NCBI GenBank assembly: GCA_037190665.1
Contig: JBBCJT010000214.1
Span: forward strand, 1-9,976
DNA length: 9,976 nt
Source of the DNA: JBBCJT01 sp037190665
GTDB taxonomy: Bacteria; Pseudomonadota; Alphaproteobacteria; Acetobacterales; Acetobacteraceae
Direction of reading: 5' to 3'
Position 1 is the first letter of the stretch; every line of letters begins with the position of its first letter. Made by a program: the position numbers and the translations under genes. This document shows, piece after piece, positions 1-7,219 of this stretch. Under the pieces are notes generated by a model. It had not been told where the DNA came from. It worked only from the letters and a program-made list of their open reading frames with translations, and did no database searches.

Positions 1-1
1 G

Positions 2-1411
2 CCACCCAGCGGCTTCCGCTTCCGCGAACTGCTCGCCGCGGCGGAGGAAGTGCGGCTGCGGCTGACGATCTCGCTCGACGGCGCGGTGGTGGAACGGTGG
101 GACGATGCCGCCTACGACCCCGCGCATCCGCGTTTCCTGCCCCGCCTGCTGGGCCGCCGCGCGCGTGCCGAGGCGCTGTCCGATCTCGGCGTGGCATGGG
201 GCGAGGGCGATGCGGGCTCGGCCTTCCTGCGCCCGTCGCTCACGCTGCTCGAAACGCGGCTGGTGCCGACTGCCGAGGTGCTGGAAGGCACGGCGGCCCT
301 GCTCGCGGTGGCCGACCAGCCCGTGCGCCGGCAGGGGCGCGACGGGCAGGCGACGACGCGGCGCACCGATTTCCTGATCCCGCCGCGCGCGACCGACGAA
401 CAACTCGCTATCGACGCGCCGCACGGCTTCCTGCCTTTCGCTGCGCGCCCGGGCGCGCTCGATGCGCTCGACGGCTGGGACACGGCGAACGAGACCGCGC
501 CTGTCGCGCTGCTGGCGCTGCCCGATCTGTGGCACCGGCCGCCGCCCGAAGCCGAAGCCCCGCCCGCGCCCGATCCGCAGACCGTCTGCTTCGGCGAATG
601 CATCCGCGTGGTGCCCGCCACGGCCGATCCCGCCCTGCCCTATCCGTTGCTGGGGGAAGACCAGGCCGATCTGGCGCAGGTGCAAAGCGAGATCGCCGCA
701 CACGCCGCGCCGCGCCGGCGCATCGCCCTGTTCGACCTGCCGCCCGGCCTCGCCGCCGCGGAGATCGCGGCCTGGCACCGCAACCTCGCCTCCGACCGCG
801 CCGCGCTCTACGCGCCGTGGCTGCGCACCGCGACGGACATCGTGCCAGCGGCAGGTGCCGCCGCCGCCGTTGCCGCGCGGCGGGAGCGCGAGGTCGGCGT
901 CTGGGCCGCGCCCGCGAATGCGCGCGTGTTCAACGCGATCCGCGCCGAGGATGCGCGCCTGCCCGATCCCGGCTTCCTGCACGAGGAACGCGTCAACGAG
1001 ATCCGCGACACCGGGCTTGGCCTGCTGCTGATGGGCAGCCGCACCACCAGCGCGGATCCGGACTGGACGCACATCTCCGTCCGCCGGCTGATGGACTGGC
1101 TCGCGATCCAGATCGCGCTCGATCTGGCCTTCGCGCCGTTCGAGCCGAACGACCCTGTCCTCTGGGCGGCGATGGCGCGCACGGCGGAGCGGCGGCTGGT
1201 GAAGCTGCTCGATGCCGGTGCGCTGGCCGGCGCGCGCGCGGCGGACAGCTACTTCATCCGCTGCGACCGCTCGACGATGACCCAGGGCGATCTGGATAAC
1301 GGCCGCGCCATCATGCTGGTCGGCGTCGCCCCAGCCGTGCCGGCCGAGTTCATCGTCTTCCGCCTGCTGCGCCACGGCGCGGACGATCCGGGGATCGAGG
1401 TGTTGCCATGA
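2..1411 (+). CDS. Contractile tail sheath protein, 5'-truncated by window edge
   Basis: This is the sheath subunit that polymerises around the inner tube and contracts to drive it into a target. The frame is open from base 2, so the true start lies upstream; 469 residues are visible. The GTG at 50 is internal to the frame and has no reason to be the start. The C-terminal third carries the sheath hallmarks: ERxxGVWxAPAN-like (EREVGVWAAPAN, about 890-920), GSRTTSADPDW (about 1036-1070), an RRLMDWL helix, EPNDPVLW (about 1141-1169), and the final YFIRCDRSTMTQGDLDNGR / VGVAPAVPAEFIVFRL block (about 1252-1370). These match the phage tail sheath family (gp18/Afp2-4 type) as I know it. The stop overlaps the tube gene by 4 bases (ATGA). 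Only one sheath gene is seen; paralogues could lie upstream. The identity is secure; the N-terminal domain cannot be judged. Confidence 0.95.
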   Translation, partial: PPSGFRFRELLAAAEEVRLRLTISLDGAVVERWDDAAYDPAHPRFLPRLLGRRARAEALSDLGVAWGEGDAGSAFLRPSLTLLETRLVPTAEVLEGTAALLAVADQPVRRQGRDGQATTRRTDFLIPPRATDEQLAIDAPHGFLPFAARPGALDALDGWDTANETAPVALLALPDLWHRPPPEAEAPPAPDPQTVCFGECIRVVPATADPALPYPLLGEDQADLAQVQSEIAAHAAPRRRIALFDLPPGLAAAEIAAWHRNLASDRAALYAPWLRTATDIVPAAGAAAAVAARREREVGVWAAPANARVFNAIRAEDARLPDPGFLHEERVNEIRDTGLGLLLMGSRTTSADPDWTHISVRRLMDWLAIQIALDLAFAPFEPNDPVLWAAMARTAERRLVKLLDAGALAGARAADSYFIRCDRSTMTQGDLDNGRAIMLVGVAPAVPAEFIVFRLLRHGADDPGIEVLP

Positions 1412-1881
1412 GCGACTTCCTCGCGCGGCACAATTTCGCGGTGGAGATCGTCATCTCCGGCCTCGGCGGCGACGAGGGCTTCGCCAAGGGACGCGGCGCG
1501 TTCAGCGAGGTCACCGGCCTCGAAAGCGGGTTCGATGCCACCTCCTTCCGCGAGGGCGGCTATCACACCGGGCTGCGCCAGCTTCTCGGCAAGCCGACCG
1601 CGACGCCGCTGGTGCTGAAGCGCGGCATGACGCTCGATGCCGCGTTCTGGACCTGGGTGCAGCGCTGCCAGGACGGTACCTATCCGCTGCCCTACGTGGA
1701 CGGCACCGTGCGCATGTTCGGCCCGCGCGGCGAGGCGGATGACGCCATCCTCACCTGGGCGTTCACGGCCGGCATCGTCACCAAGGTGAAGGCCAGCGAC
1801 CTGACCGCCCGCAGCGCCTCCGAAGTGCCGATCGAGGAACTCTCGATCGCGCACGAGGGCCTGACGCGGAGGGACGCATGA
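1408..1881 (+). CDS. Inner tail tube protein, phage T4 gp19-like
   Basis: This 157-residue protein should stack as hexameric rings to form the rigid inner tube that the sheath propels. Length and sequence fit the T4 gp19 / Afp1-Afp5 tube family. The N-terminal strand FAVEIVISGLGG is followed by FSEVTGLESGFDATSFREGG (about residues 31-51), the linker LRQLLGKPTATPLVLKRGM, then FWTWVQRC and a C-terminal two-stranded region ending IEELSIAHEGL. The VTGLE...REGG and LKRG segments are the familiar family signature. ATG at 1408 overlaps the sheath stop in an ATGA, with GAGG at 1397-1400 seven bases upstream. Only one tube gene is visible, whereas Afp-type clusters often have two, so a second copy may sit elsewhere or this subunit may serve both the initiator and bulk roles. 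Confidence 0.95.
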   Translation: MSDFLARHNFAVEIVISGLGGDEGFAKGRGAFSEVTGLESGFDATSFREGGYHTGLRQLLGKPTATPLVLKRGMTLDAAFWTWVQRCQDGTYPLPYVDGTVRMFGPRGEADDAILTWAFTAGIVTKVKASDLTARSASEVPIEELSIAHEGLTRRDA

Positions 1882-3071
1882 GCGCCGCGCTGACCCGCGC
1901 CAAGCTGGTGCCGTTCGACGCGCGCGGCACGGAGACGCAGGAAGACGCGGCCATCGCGTTCGACTTCAACCCGGAGACGCTGACGCTTTCCGTCACCGCC
2001 GGGGAGCAGTCCGACAAGGGGCGGAAGGGCAAGCAGCAGCGGCAGAACGTCGCCGCGTCCTCCGCCACGCTGTCCTTCGAGGCGATCTTCGATTCCACCC
2101 GCCCGCGCGACGGCAACCAGGACAAGCTGCCGGACGACAAGCTCGACGTGCGGCTGCGCACGCGCCAGATCGCGGCGCTGATCGACGTCGCCGATGGCGG
2201 CACGGAGAATGCACCCCGCCGCGTGCAGTTCCGCTGGGGCCGGCTGATCTTCAACGGCACGCTGACCGAACACGGCGAGACGTTCGATTTCTTCTCGCCT
2301 TCCGGCGTGCCGCTGCGCAGCAAGGTGCGCGTCAAGCTCACCGAACAGGATTTCCGCTACGAGGTGGACGCCTCCGAACGCGCGGCGCGCGCGATCACGG
2401 GAGGAGCCGCGGGCGGGCTGCGCGCGGCCGCCTCTATCTCCGGCTCGGCGGACCTGTTCAGCGCCAGTGCTTCCTTCGGCCTCGGCATCAGCGGCGGGCT
2501 GTCGCTCGGCGTCTCGGCCTCCTTCTCCGCGGGCTTCAGCGCGGGCGTCAGCCTCGATGCGGGCGTGAAGCTCTCGGCGGAACTGGGCGTGAGCGCCGAT
2601 CTCGGCTTCTCGGCCGGCGCGGGCGTCTCGCTCGGGGCGGATACCGCGCTCGACGTGTTCGGCGCGGCGGCGCTGCCGAATGCCGCCCCGGTCGCCGGCG
2701 CCAAGGCCCCACCCGCGCCGCTGCCCGCACCGGGACGGCCGCCCACCAGCTTCGCGCCCGACGGTCCCGCGCCCGGATCGCGCGCCGCGGGCGTCGCCGC
2801 GAACGTCACCGCCATCCGCGCCATCGGCGCGCCGGAACCGCCGCCGCAGCGCGCCGCCGCCATCGCGCCCGCCGCGCCGGTGCTGCCGGTACGCGGCTCG
2901 CCGCCGCCCGCCCTGCCGCGCGTGCCCGCCCCGGCGCTGCGCATCCTGCCCAGCGACACCGGCGGCGTGCGCCGGCCGCGCTGGGAGACGCTGGGCCCGT
3001 TCGCCGCCGGCGCATCGCGCCATGCCGCGGGCTGTGGCTGCGGTTGCGGCTGCTGCGGAGGAACCCACTGA
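1878..3071 (+). CDS. CIS tube-linked protein (Afp7/gp53-like) with repeat and Cys-rich C-terminus
   Basis: The protein has 397 residues. Residues 1-165 resemble the contractile injection system tube-protein N-terminal domain (Afp7 type): ALTRAKLVPFD, then AIAFDFNPETLTLSVT, a TLSFEAIFDSTR strand, and RVQFRWGRLIFNGTLTEHGETFDFFSPSGVPLRSKVRV-like strands. This domain normally adapts the tube to the baseplate hub. Family members I know usually end in a LysM domain, and none is recognisable here. Instead there is a small/hydrophobic alternating region (about 186-258), an Ala/Pro-rich linker (about 264-370), and a short tail (385-397) with Cys at 386, 388, 390, 392 and 393. ATG at 1878 overlaps the tube stop by 4 bases and has GGAGGG at 1868-1873. 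The N-terminal assignment is good; the role of the C-terminal half is unknown. Confidence 0.85.
   Translation: MSAALTRAKLVPFDARGTETQEDAAIAFDFNPETLTLSVTAGEQSDKGRKGKQQRQNVAASSATLSFEAIFDSTRPRDGNQDKLPDDKLDVRLRTRQIAALIDVADGGTENAPRRVQFRWGRLIFNGTLTEHGETFDFFSPSGVPLRSKVRVKLTEQDFRYEVDASERAARAITGGAAGGLRAAASISGSADLFSASASFGLGISGGLSLGVSASFSAGFSAGVSLDAGVKLSAELGVSADLGFSAGAGVSLGADTALDVFGAAALPNAAPVAGAKAPPAPLPAPGRPPTSFAPDGPAPGSRAAGVAANVTAIRAIGAPEPPPQRAAAIAPAAPVLPVRGSPPPALPRVPAPALRILPSDTGGVRRPRWETLGPFAAGASRHAAGCGCGCGCCGGTH
2466..2549 (+). repeat. Seven tandem tetrapeptides within the Afp7-like protein
   Basis: Residues 197-224 of the Afp7-like protein read as seven back-to-back units of the form [S/G]-x-[S/G]-[F/I/L/V]: SASF, GLGI, SGGL, SLGV, SASF, SAGF, SAGV. 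The pattern degrades but continues to about residue 258 (base 2651) with units such as GVSADL and GFSAGAGV. The bases are not an exact DNA repeat, since synonymous codons vary, so the constraint appears to be on the protein. Alternating small and hydrophobic residues suggest beta structure or a tightly packed glycine/serine surface; this is inference. Confidence 0.75.
3030..3056 (+). other. Cysteine-glycine tail motif of the Afp7-like protein
   Basis: Codons 385-393 encode GCGCGCGCC, followed by GGTH and the stop, so five of the last twelve residues are cysteine. Other CDS in the window use cysteine sparingly. The end of this stretch merges with the Shine-Dalgarno sequence of the next gene (GGAGGA at 3057-3062). 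Possible roles are metal binding, disulfide cross-linking or lipid modification; none is shown by the sequence alone. Confidence 0.8.
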
Positions 3072-3256
3072 TGCCCGTGACGATCGACGAGATCACCACC
3101 GATGTCAGCGTCGAGCGCGGCACGCAGCCGGCGGGCGGCGGCACGGCTGCACCCGCGGCTGACGAGGTGCGCATCGAGGAGCTGCGCGCGGTGATCCGCG
3201 AACTGGTCCGCGAGGAAGTCGAGCGCCAGTTCCGTCTGGCGATGCCGTTCCGATGA
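3071..3256 (+). CDS. Small DUF5908-like CIS protein
   Basis: This is a 61-residue protein. It begins MPVTIDEITTDVSVE, has a short Ala/Gly linker, and ends in a charged amphipathic helix (IEELRAVIRELVREEVERQF). This layout, an MPxxI-start beta segment followed by a Glu/Arg-rich helix, resembles the short DUF5908 proteins found between the Afp7-like and gpD-like genes of eCIS loci; the link is from memory and moderate. The chosen ATG at 3071 shares one base with the preceding TGA (TGATG) and has GGAGGA at 3057-3062, eight bases upstream. An in-frame upstream start at 3044 would fall inside the cysteine tail of the previous gene and is less likely. The stop overlaps the hub gene by 4 bases. The function is unknown; a small baseplate or hub accessory or assembly factor is a guess. 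Confidence 0.75.
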   Translation: MPVTIDEITTDVSVERGTQPAGGGTAAPAADEVRIEELRAVIRELVREEVERQFRLAMPFR

Positions 3257-4338
3257 GCGCGGACGGCGCCCTCTTCGTCTCCGCCCGGCCGCGGCTGACC
3301 GTGAACGGCCAGCCCGCGACCTTCCTGGAGCGCGACCTGATCCGGCTCGAGGTCTACGAGGACGACACCGGCCTCGCGCGCATGGAGGCCGTGTTCCTGA
3401 ACTGGGGCGCGCGCGAGGGAAGCGCCGTCGATTTCGTGCATTTCGACACGTCCGAGATCGATTTCGGCGCTTCGATCCGCGTCGCCTTCGATGGCGGGTC
3501 AGGCGCGATCGAGGTCTTCGCCGGCACCGTCACCGCGCTCGGCGGTTCCTATCCCGAACTGCGCGCGCCGGAATTCATCCTCCGCGCGGAGGACGATCTC
3601 GCGCGCGCCCGCATCCGCCGCAGCGGGCGCGTGGCGGAGAACGGATCGGATGCCGACGCGGCGCGCAACGTTGCCGATGCGCTGGGATTGCGTGCGGACG
3701 TGACCATCGACGCGCCATCGCGCGAACAGGTGGCGCAGGCCGGGGCGGCGGACCTCGCGCATCTGCGTCGGCAGGCCGAACGCGCCGACGCGCCGCTGGT
3801 GCTGCGGGACGGCGTACTGCGCCTTCGTCCGCGCAGCCAGACGGACGGGGCGCCCATCGCGCTCAGCCGGCTCAACCAGCTCATCCGCTTCGACGTGACC
3901 GCCGATCTCGCCCAGCAGCGCAGCGCGGTGCGCGTACGCGGCTGGGACATGGATGGCGGCGAGGCGATCGAGGAGGAAGCCGGCACTGACGCCGCGCGCG
4001 CGGCCTCCGAAGGGTCGGGGCGGCTCGGCCCCGATGTCGCCGCCGATGTCTGGCAGGAAGCGGTGGAGGAGATCCAGCTCGCCTCGCCCGCCACGTCCGC
4101 CGAGGCGCGCAGCCTCGCCGAGGCCGCGATGCGTCGCCGCGCGCGTGCGTTCGTCAGCGGCCGTGGCGTCGCGCGTGGCGATCCGCGGCTGCGCGCCACG
4201 AGCCGCGTCGAACTCGCCGATCTCGGCCGCTACTTCGACGGCGTCTACGAGATCACCGCCGTGACCCATGGCTTCGACCAGGCGAACGGCTACCGCACCA
4301 GCTTCGACTGCGTGCGCGCGACGCTGGGAGGTGCGTGA
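3253..4338 (+). CDS. Baseplate hub protein, phage late control gpD / gp27-like
   Basis: This 361-residue protein should form the trimeric hub that links the tube to the spike, as gpD, gp27 and the N-terminal half of VgrG/Afp8 do. It starts with a RPRLTVNGQPA strand and an LxVYEDDTGLARMEAVFLNW segment (about residues 12-55), followed by ASIRVAFDGG and IEVFAGTVTAL. Mid-protein it has the family-typical LAHLRRQAERADAPLVLRDGVLRLRPR (about 168-194), and a VRVRGWDMDGGEAIEEEAG segment at about 225-243. The end is YFDGVYEITAVTHGFDQANGYRTSFDCVRA, characteristic of the family. ATG at 3253 overlaps the preceding stop in an ATGA; no strong Shine-Dalgarno sequence is visible, consistent with coupled translation. 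Unlike Afp8 and VgrG, the OB/spike part is a separate gene immediately downstream. Confidence 0.93.
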   Translation: MSADGALFVSARPRLTVNGQPATFLERDLIRLEVYEDDTGLARMEAVFLNWGAREGSAVDFVHFDTSEIDFGASIRVAFDGGSGAIEVFAGTVTALGGSYPELRAPEFILRAEDDLARARIRRSGRVAENGSDADAARNVADALGLRADVTIDAPSREQVAQAGAADLAHLRRQAERADAPLVLRDGVLRLRPRSQTDGAPIALSRLNQLIRFDVTADLAQQRSAVRVRGWDMDGGEAIEEEAGTDAARAASEGSGRLGPDVAADVWQEAVEEIQLASPATSAEARSLAEAAMRRRARAFVSGRGVARGDPRLRATSRVELADLGRYFDGVYEITAVTHGFDQANGYRTSFDCVRATLGGA

Positions 4339-5045
4339 TGGGCCCCGGCACCAGCTACGGCGACCTGTTTCGCCGCGACGAGGCCGCGCTGCTGCACGAC
4401 GTGCATATCGCCGTCGTCACCGATCTGAACGATCCCAAGTCGCTCGGCCGCGTGAAGGTGAAGTTCCCCTGGATGCCGCGCGCGGAGGAAACCGCCGTGT
4501 GGGCGCGCATCGCCACGCTGATGGCGGGCGGCGACCGCGGCACCTGGTTCATCCCGGAAGTGGACGACGAGGTGCTGGTCGCCTTCGTCGCCGGCGATCC
4601 GGCGAGCCCGGTCGTGCTCGGCGGGCTGTGGAACGGCGCGCAGACGCCGCCCGAGACGATGGACGGCGCGGGCAACAACGACATCCGCTCGGTCACCTCG
4701 CGCGCCGGCCACAAGCTCACCTTCGACGACACGGCGGGGCAGGAGCGGGTGGAGATCACCACCCAGGGCGGTCACACCGTCACGCTCGACGACGCGGCCG
4801 GCGGTACCATCACCATCGCGCACAGCAACGGCGCGAAGATCGAGATCGACGCGAGCGGGTCGGTGAAGGTCACCGCCAATGCGCGCGTGACGGTGGACGC
4901 CCCGGCGCAGGTGAACGTCACCACCGGCATGCTCAACGTCGATGCGGCGATGTCCAAGTTCTCCGGCGTGGTGAAGTGCGAGACGCTGATCACCAACGCG
5001 GTGGTCTCCTCCAGCTACACGCCGGGTGCGGGGAACGTGTGGTGA
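4338..5045 (+). CDS. Baseplate spike protein, gpV / gp5-like (OB fold plus beta-helix)
   Basis: This 235-residue protein forms the membrane-piercing spike below the hub. Residues 20-101 are a gp5/VgrG OB fold: HIAVVTDLNDPKSLGRVKVKFPWM, then WARIATLMAGGDRGTWFIPEVDDEVLVAFVAGDPASPVVLGGLWNG. Residues 119-225 form short repeating strands (HKLTFDDT, RVEITTQGGHTVTLDD, TITIAHSNGAKIEID, SVKVTANARVTVDAP) as expected for a triple-stranded beta-helix. It closes with SSSYTPGAGNVW, an ending typical of complete family members. No lysozyme domain is present. ATG at 4338 shares one base with the hub stop (TGATG) and has GGGAGG at 4326-4331; the GTG one codon upstream is possible but not preferred. The next gene starts within its stop (GTGA). 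Confidence 0.94.
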   Translation: MGPGTSYGDLFRRDEAALLHDVHIAVVTDLNDPKSLGRVKVKFPWMPRAEETAVWARIATLMAGGDRGTWFIPEVDDEVLVAFVAGDPASPVVLGGLWNGAQTPPETMDGAGNNDIRSVTSRAGHKLTFDDTAGQERVEITTQGGHTVTLDDAAGGTITIAHSNGAKIEIDASGSVKVTANARVTVDAPAQVNVTTGMLNVDAAMSKFSGVVKCETLITNAVVSSSYTPGAGNVW

Positions 5046-7219
5046 GCGCAAGCATCACATTGCCGCGCCGGCTGACCATCCCGGCGGACAAGCACGATGC
5101 GCGCGAGACGCTGCGCGTGGTGCGCCCCTTCTGGCTGCGCAGCGACGCGACGCCCGCCGCACCCGTGCTGCTCGCCTACGAGGGCGACGCGTTCCTCGAC
5201 GACTTCCTCGCCCGCCGCTCGCCAACGCGGCTGCCCTGGCGCGACTGGGCGGAGCCGCCTTCGGAGATGCTCGATGCCGCGGGCGCGCGGCGCTACCCGG
5301 CCTCCATCGCCCGCGCACCAGCGGGGCTGCCGACAGGGCCGGAGCTGGACCCGGACGGGGTGCCGAGCGGCACGCCGCCCTGGCTGCGCAAGCTATACCT
5401 GCCGCTGCACAACCGCTTCGCCATCCTCGCCTTCGACGTGGTCTGCGAGAGCGCCTACTACCCGCGCCTCGCGCGTGGGCGGGTCAAGGAAGCGGGCGTG
5501 GTGCTGCGCAGGCTGGTCGCCGATCCGACGCGCGTGCGGTGGGAGGACTGGATCCGCGGCGAGGGCACGCGCGGCGCGTGGGTCGAACGCACCCTCCCCG
5601 GCATGCCCGATCCGGCGACGCTCGACAGCGCGAAGCTGACCCTGCTGCCGCCCGAAGGCGAGGCCGCGCAGCACTGCACGCTGTACGGGCTGCTGGCCCT
5701 GACCTCGGCGGACGAGCAGGCGCCGGAAGTGGCGACGCCGACCGCCGCCGTGCTCGCCGCGCGCGCGCGCGCGGCCATCACTACCGCGTTCGCGGTCACG
5801 CCGCCGGCCGTGCGCATCGCCGCGCCGCTGCGCACGCTGCTTGACCTCACCGTGATCCCCGCCGCACGCACCGCGCCCTCGGCAGCCGAGGCGGCCTCGG
5901 CGCGTGCGCTGGCGCTCGATGCCATCGCGATGATCGTGCCGATGACAGCGGGGCCGTCGGATGCCGATGCCGTCGTGCCGACCGTCGAGCAGCTCTGGAC
6001 CACGCTCGGCGTCCGCGGCCATGTGCCGGCCGGCACGCCCGTCGCCATCGCCGCCGACATGGTCGCGCGGCCCGACTACTGGATGGCGCGCGCGGCACAT
6101 GTGCTCGCGATCGGCACCGATGCGATGCTGGCCGGCGGCGGCGCGGGGGCGCTCGGCGCCAACGCCGAAGCCGCGCTGCTCGCCGCCGCGTTGATCCGCC
6201 TGCGCCGGTTTCGCGCCGCGCTCGCCGCGCATCTGCTCGGCCAGATCGGCGGCGATGCCGCACAGGCGCGCGCGCAGTACGCGGCGATCGAGAACGGCGT
6301 GCCGGTCGCCACCGCCGGCAGCCTTTCCGCCGACATCGAAGCCGCGCTCGGCCTCGACGACGTGCGCGACCCGCCGGAGGACGCACCGCCCTGGCCGCCG
6401 CTCAACCGCAATCCCGGCGGATCGGACCGGGCATTGCGCGCGCATCGCGCCGCTCTCGCCATCGAGAACGCCTTCGCCGCGCTGGAAGCCGCTACTGGCG
6501 GCGCGGGATCGGCGTGGGAGGACGAGAGCGAGGCGCAGGTCGCCGCGGCCGCGGGGCGCATCGGCGCGGCCACCGGCATCGGCACGCTGGCGGCGCTGCG
6601 CGCGCGCGGGCTGGAACTGCGCGAGCAACCGAGCAAGGGTCTGATCGCCCTGCCCGGCCTGCGCCCCGATGCGGTCTCCATCGGCAATGCGGTCGCCGCC
6701 CGCTACACCACCAACGCCGTGCTCGCGGGCCGCGAGGCGCGCGATCAGGCGCGCGTGCCGCGCCCGCGCTACGACGCGCACCACATCTTCGTCGCGCAGG
6801 CCTGGGTGCGCGTCGCCGGCCGGACGCCGTGCGAACGCGAGCAGGTGCTGTGGGCGCCGCCGAGCGAGCCTTTCGCCATCGCCGATCCCACCGATCTGCT
6901 CGGCCAGCGCCCGGCGACGATCCAGTTGCCCGACATCCCCAAGCTGCTGCGCGACATCCCGCGACTGGCGCGCGCGAAGGCACGCCCCTTCGCCGGCTTC
7001 GCCGCCCCCGCCGACAGTTCCTACATCACCGGCGAGGAGGCGGAGGACACGCGCCGCGCCTGGGGCATCGGGTTCATCTGTTCCTTCGGCATCCCGGTCA
7101 TCACCATCGTCGCCTACATCCTGTTCAGCATCACGCTGTCGATCCTGCTTCTGATCCCGGGCTTCGCCTGGATGTTGCTGCTGAAGTTCTGCATCCCCAT
7201 CCCCAAGAGGCAGTCATGA
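5042..7219 (+). CDS. Conserved CIS-associated protein of unknown function with C-terminal membrane hairpin
   Basis: The protein has 725 residues and I do not recognise a named function. The start is GTG at 5042, overlapping the spike stop (GTGA). The same frame is open further upstream through the spike gene, but that part is an out-of-frame shadow. Residues 1-170 include a beta-rich stretch with the segments WLRKLYLPLHNRFAILAFD and VKEAGVVLRRLV (about 114-158). The middle (about 230-520) is alanine-rich and probably helical. Residues 577-640 hold YDAHHIFVAQAWVRVAG, a WAPPSEPFAIADP motif and PDIPKLLRDIPRL. Residues 676-714 are an uncharged hydrophobic stretch, followed by KFCIPIPKRQS. From memory, large hypothetical proteins in eCIS loci carry similar motifs; unverified. 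It sits between spike and gp25, where Afp-type clusters carry only small genes such as PAAR. A baseplate accessory or membrane-anchoring role is inference. Confidence 0.85.
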   Translation: MSASITLPRRLTIPADKHDARETLRVVRPFWLRSDATPAAPVLLAYEGDAFLDDFLARRSPTRLPWRDWAEPPSEMLDAAGARRYPASIARAPAGLPTGPELDPDGVPSGTPPWLRKLYLPLHNRFAILAFDVVCESAYYPRLARGRVKEAGVVLRRLVADPTRVRWEDWIRGEGTRGAWVERTLPGMPDPATLDSAKLTLLPPEGEAAQHCTLYGLLALTSADEQAPEVATPTAAVLAARARAAITTAFAVTPPAVRIAAPLRTLLDLTVIPAARTAPSAAEAASARALALDAIAMIVPMTAGPSDADAVVPTVEQLWTTLGVRGHVPAGTPVAIAADMVARPDYWMARAAHVLAIGTDAMLAGGGAGALGANAEAALLAAALIRLRRFRAALAAHLLGQIGGDAAQARAQYAAIENGVPVATAGSLSADIEAALGLDDVRDPPEDAPPWPPLNRNPGGSDRALRAHRAALAIENAFAALEAATGGAGSAWEDESEAQVAAAAGRIGAATGIGTLAALRARGLELREQPSKGLIALPGLRPDAVSIGNAVAARYTTNAVLAGREARDQARVPRPRYDAHHIFVAQAWVRVAGRTPCEREQVLWAPPSEPFAIADPTDLLGQRPATIQLPDIPKLLRDIPRLARAKARPFAGFAAPADSSYITGEEAEDTRRAWGIGFICSFGIPVITIVAYILFSITLSILLLIPGFAWMLLLKFCIPIPKRQS
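7067..7183 (+). other. Predicted transmembrane hairpin at the C-terminus of the 725-residue protein
   Basis: Codons 676-714 encode 39 consecutive residues with no charged side chain, rich in Ile, Leu, Val and Phe, with breaks at SFGIP (about 681-685) and IPGF (about 705-708). The length suits one long or two short membrane helices. Arg-Arg just before (671-672) and Lys715, Lys722 and Arg723 just after would, by the positive-inside rule, put both ends in the cytoplasm. It is the only such hydrophobic stretch in the window. Topology is inferred by eye. Confidence 0.75.

Noticed and set aside
1692..3068. Minus-strand open frame of 458 codons opposite the tube and Afp7-like genes
   Set aside because: It is Arg/Ala/Gly-rich low-complexity sequence with no start context and lies opposite two well supported genes. 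It is a shadow of high GC content.
4268..5041. Upstream extension of the 725-residue gene in the same frame through the spike gene
   Set aside because: The extension reads Arg/Ala/His-rich nonsense, while the spike frame over the same bases is a textbook gpV-like protein. The GTG at 5042 gives the expected 4-base overlap.
4338..5045. Lysozyme domain in the spike, as in T4 gp5
   Set aside because: The OB fold passes directly into beta-helix strands at about residue 119 and there is no room for a lysozyme insert.
5393..6784. Minus-strand open frame of 463 codons opposite the 725-residue gene
   Set aside because: Its composition (Arg, Gly, His, Ala) and lack of domains indicate an antisense shadow. 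The plus-strand frame ends in a coherent membrane segment and couples to gp25.
6514..7215. Upstream extension of the gp25-like gene in the same frame
   Set aside because: The gp25 family signature begins only after the ATG at 7216, and the upstream translation is low-complexity Arg/Gly/Ala/His sequence out of frame with the membrane-tailed protein.
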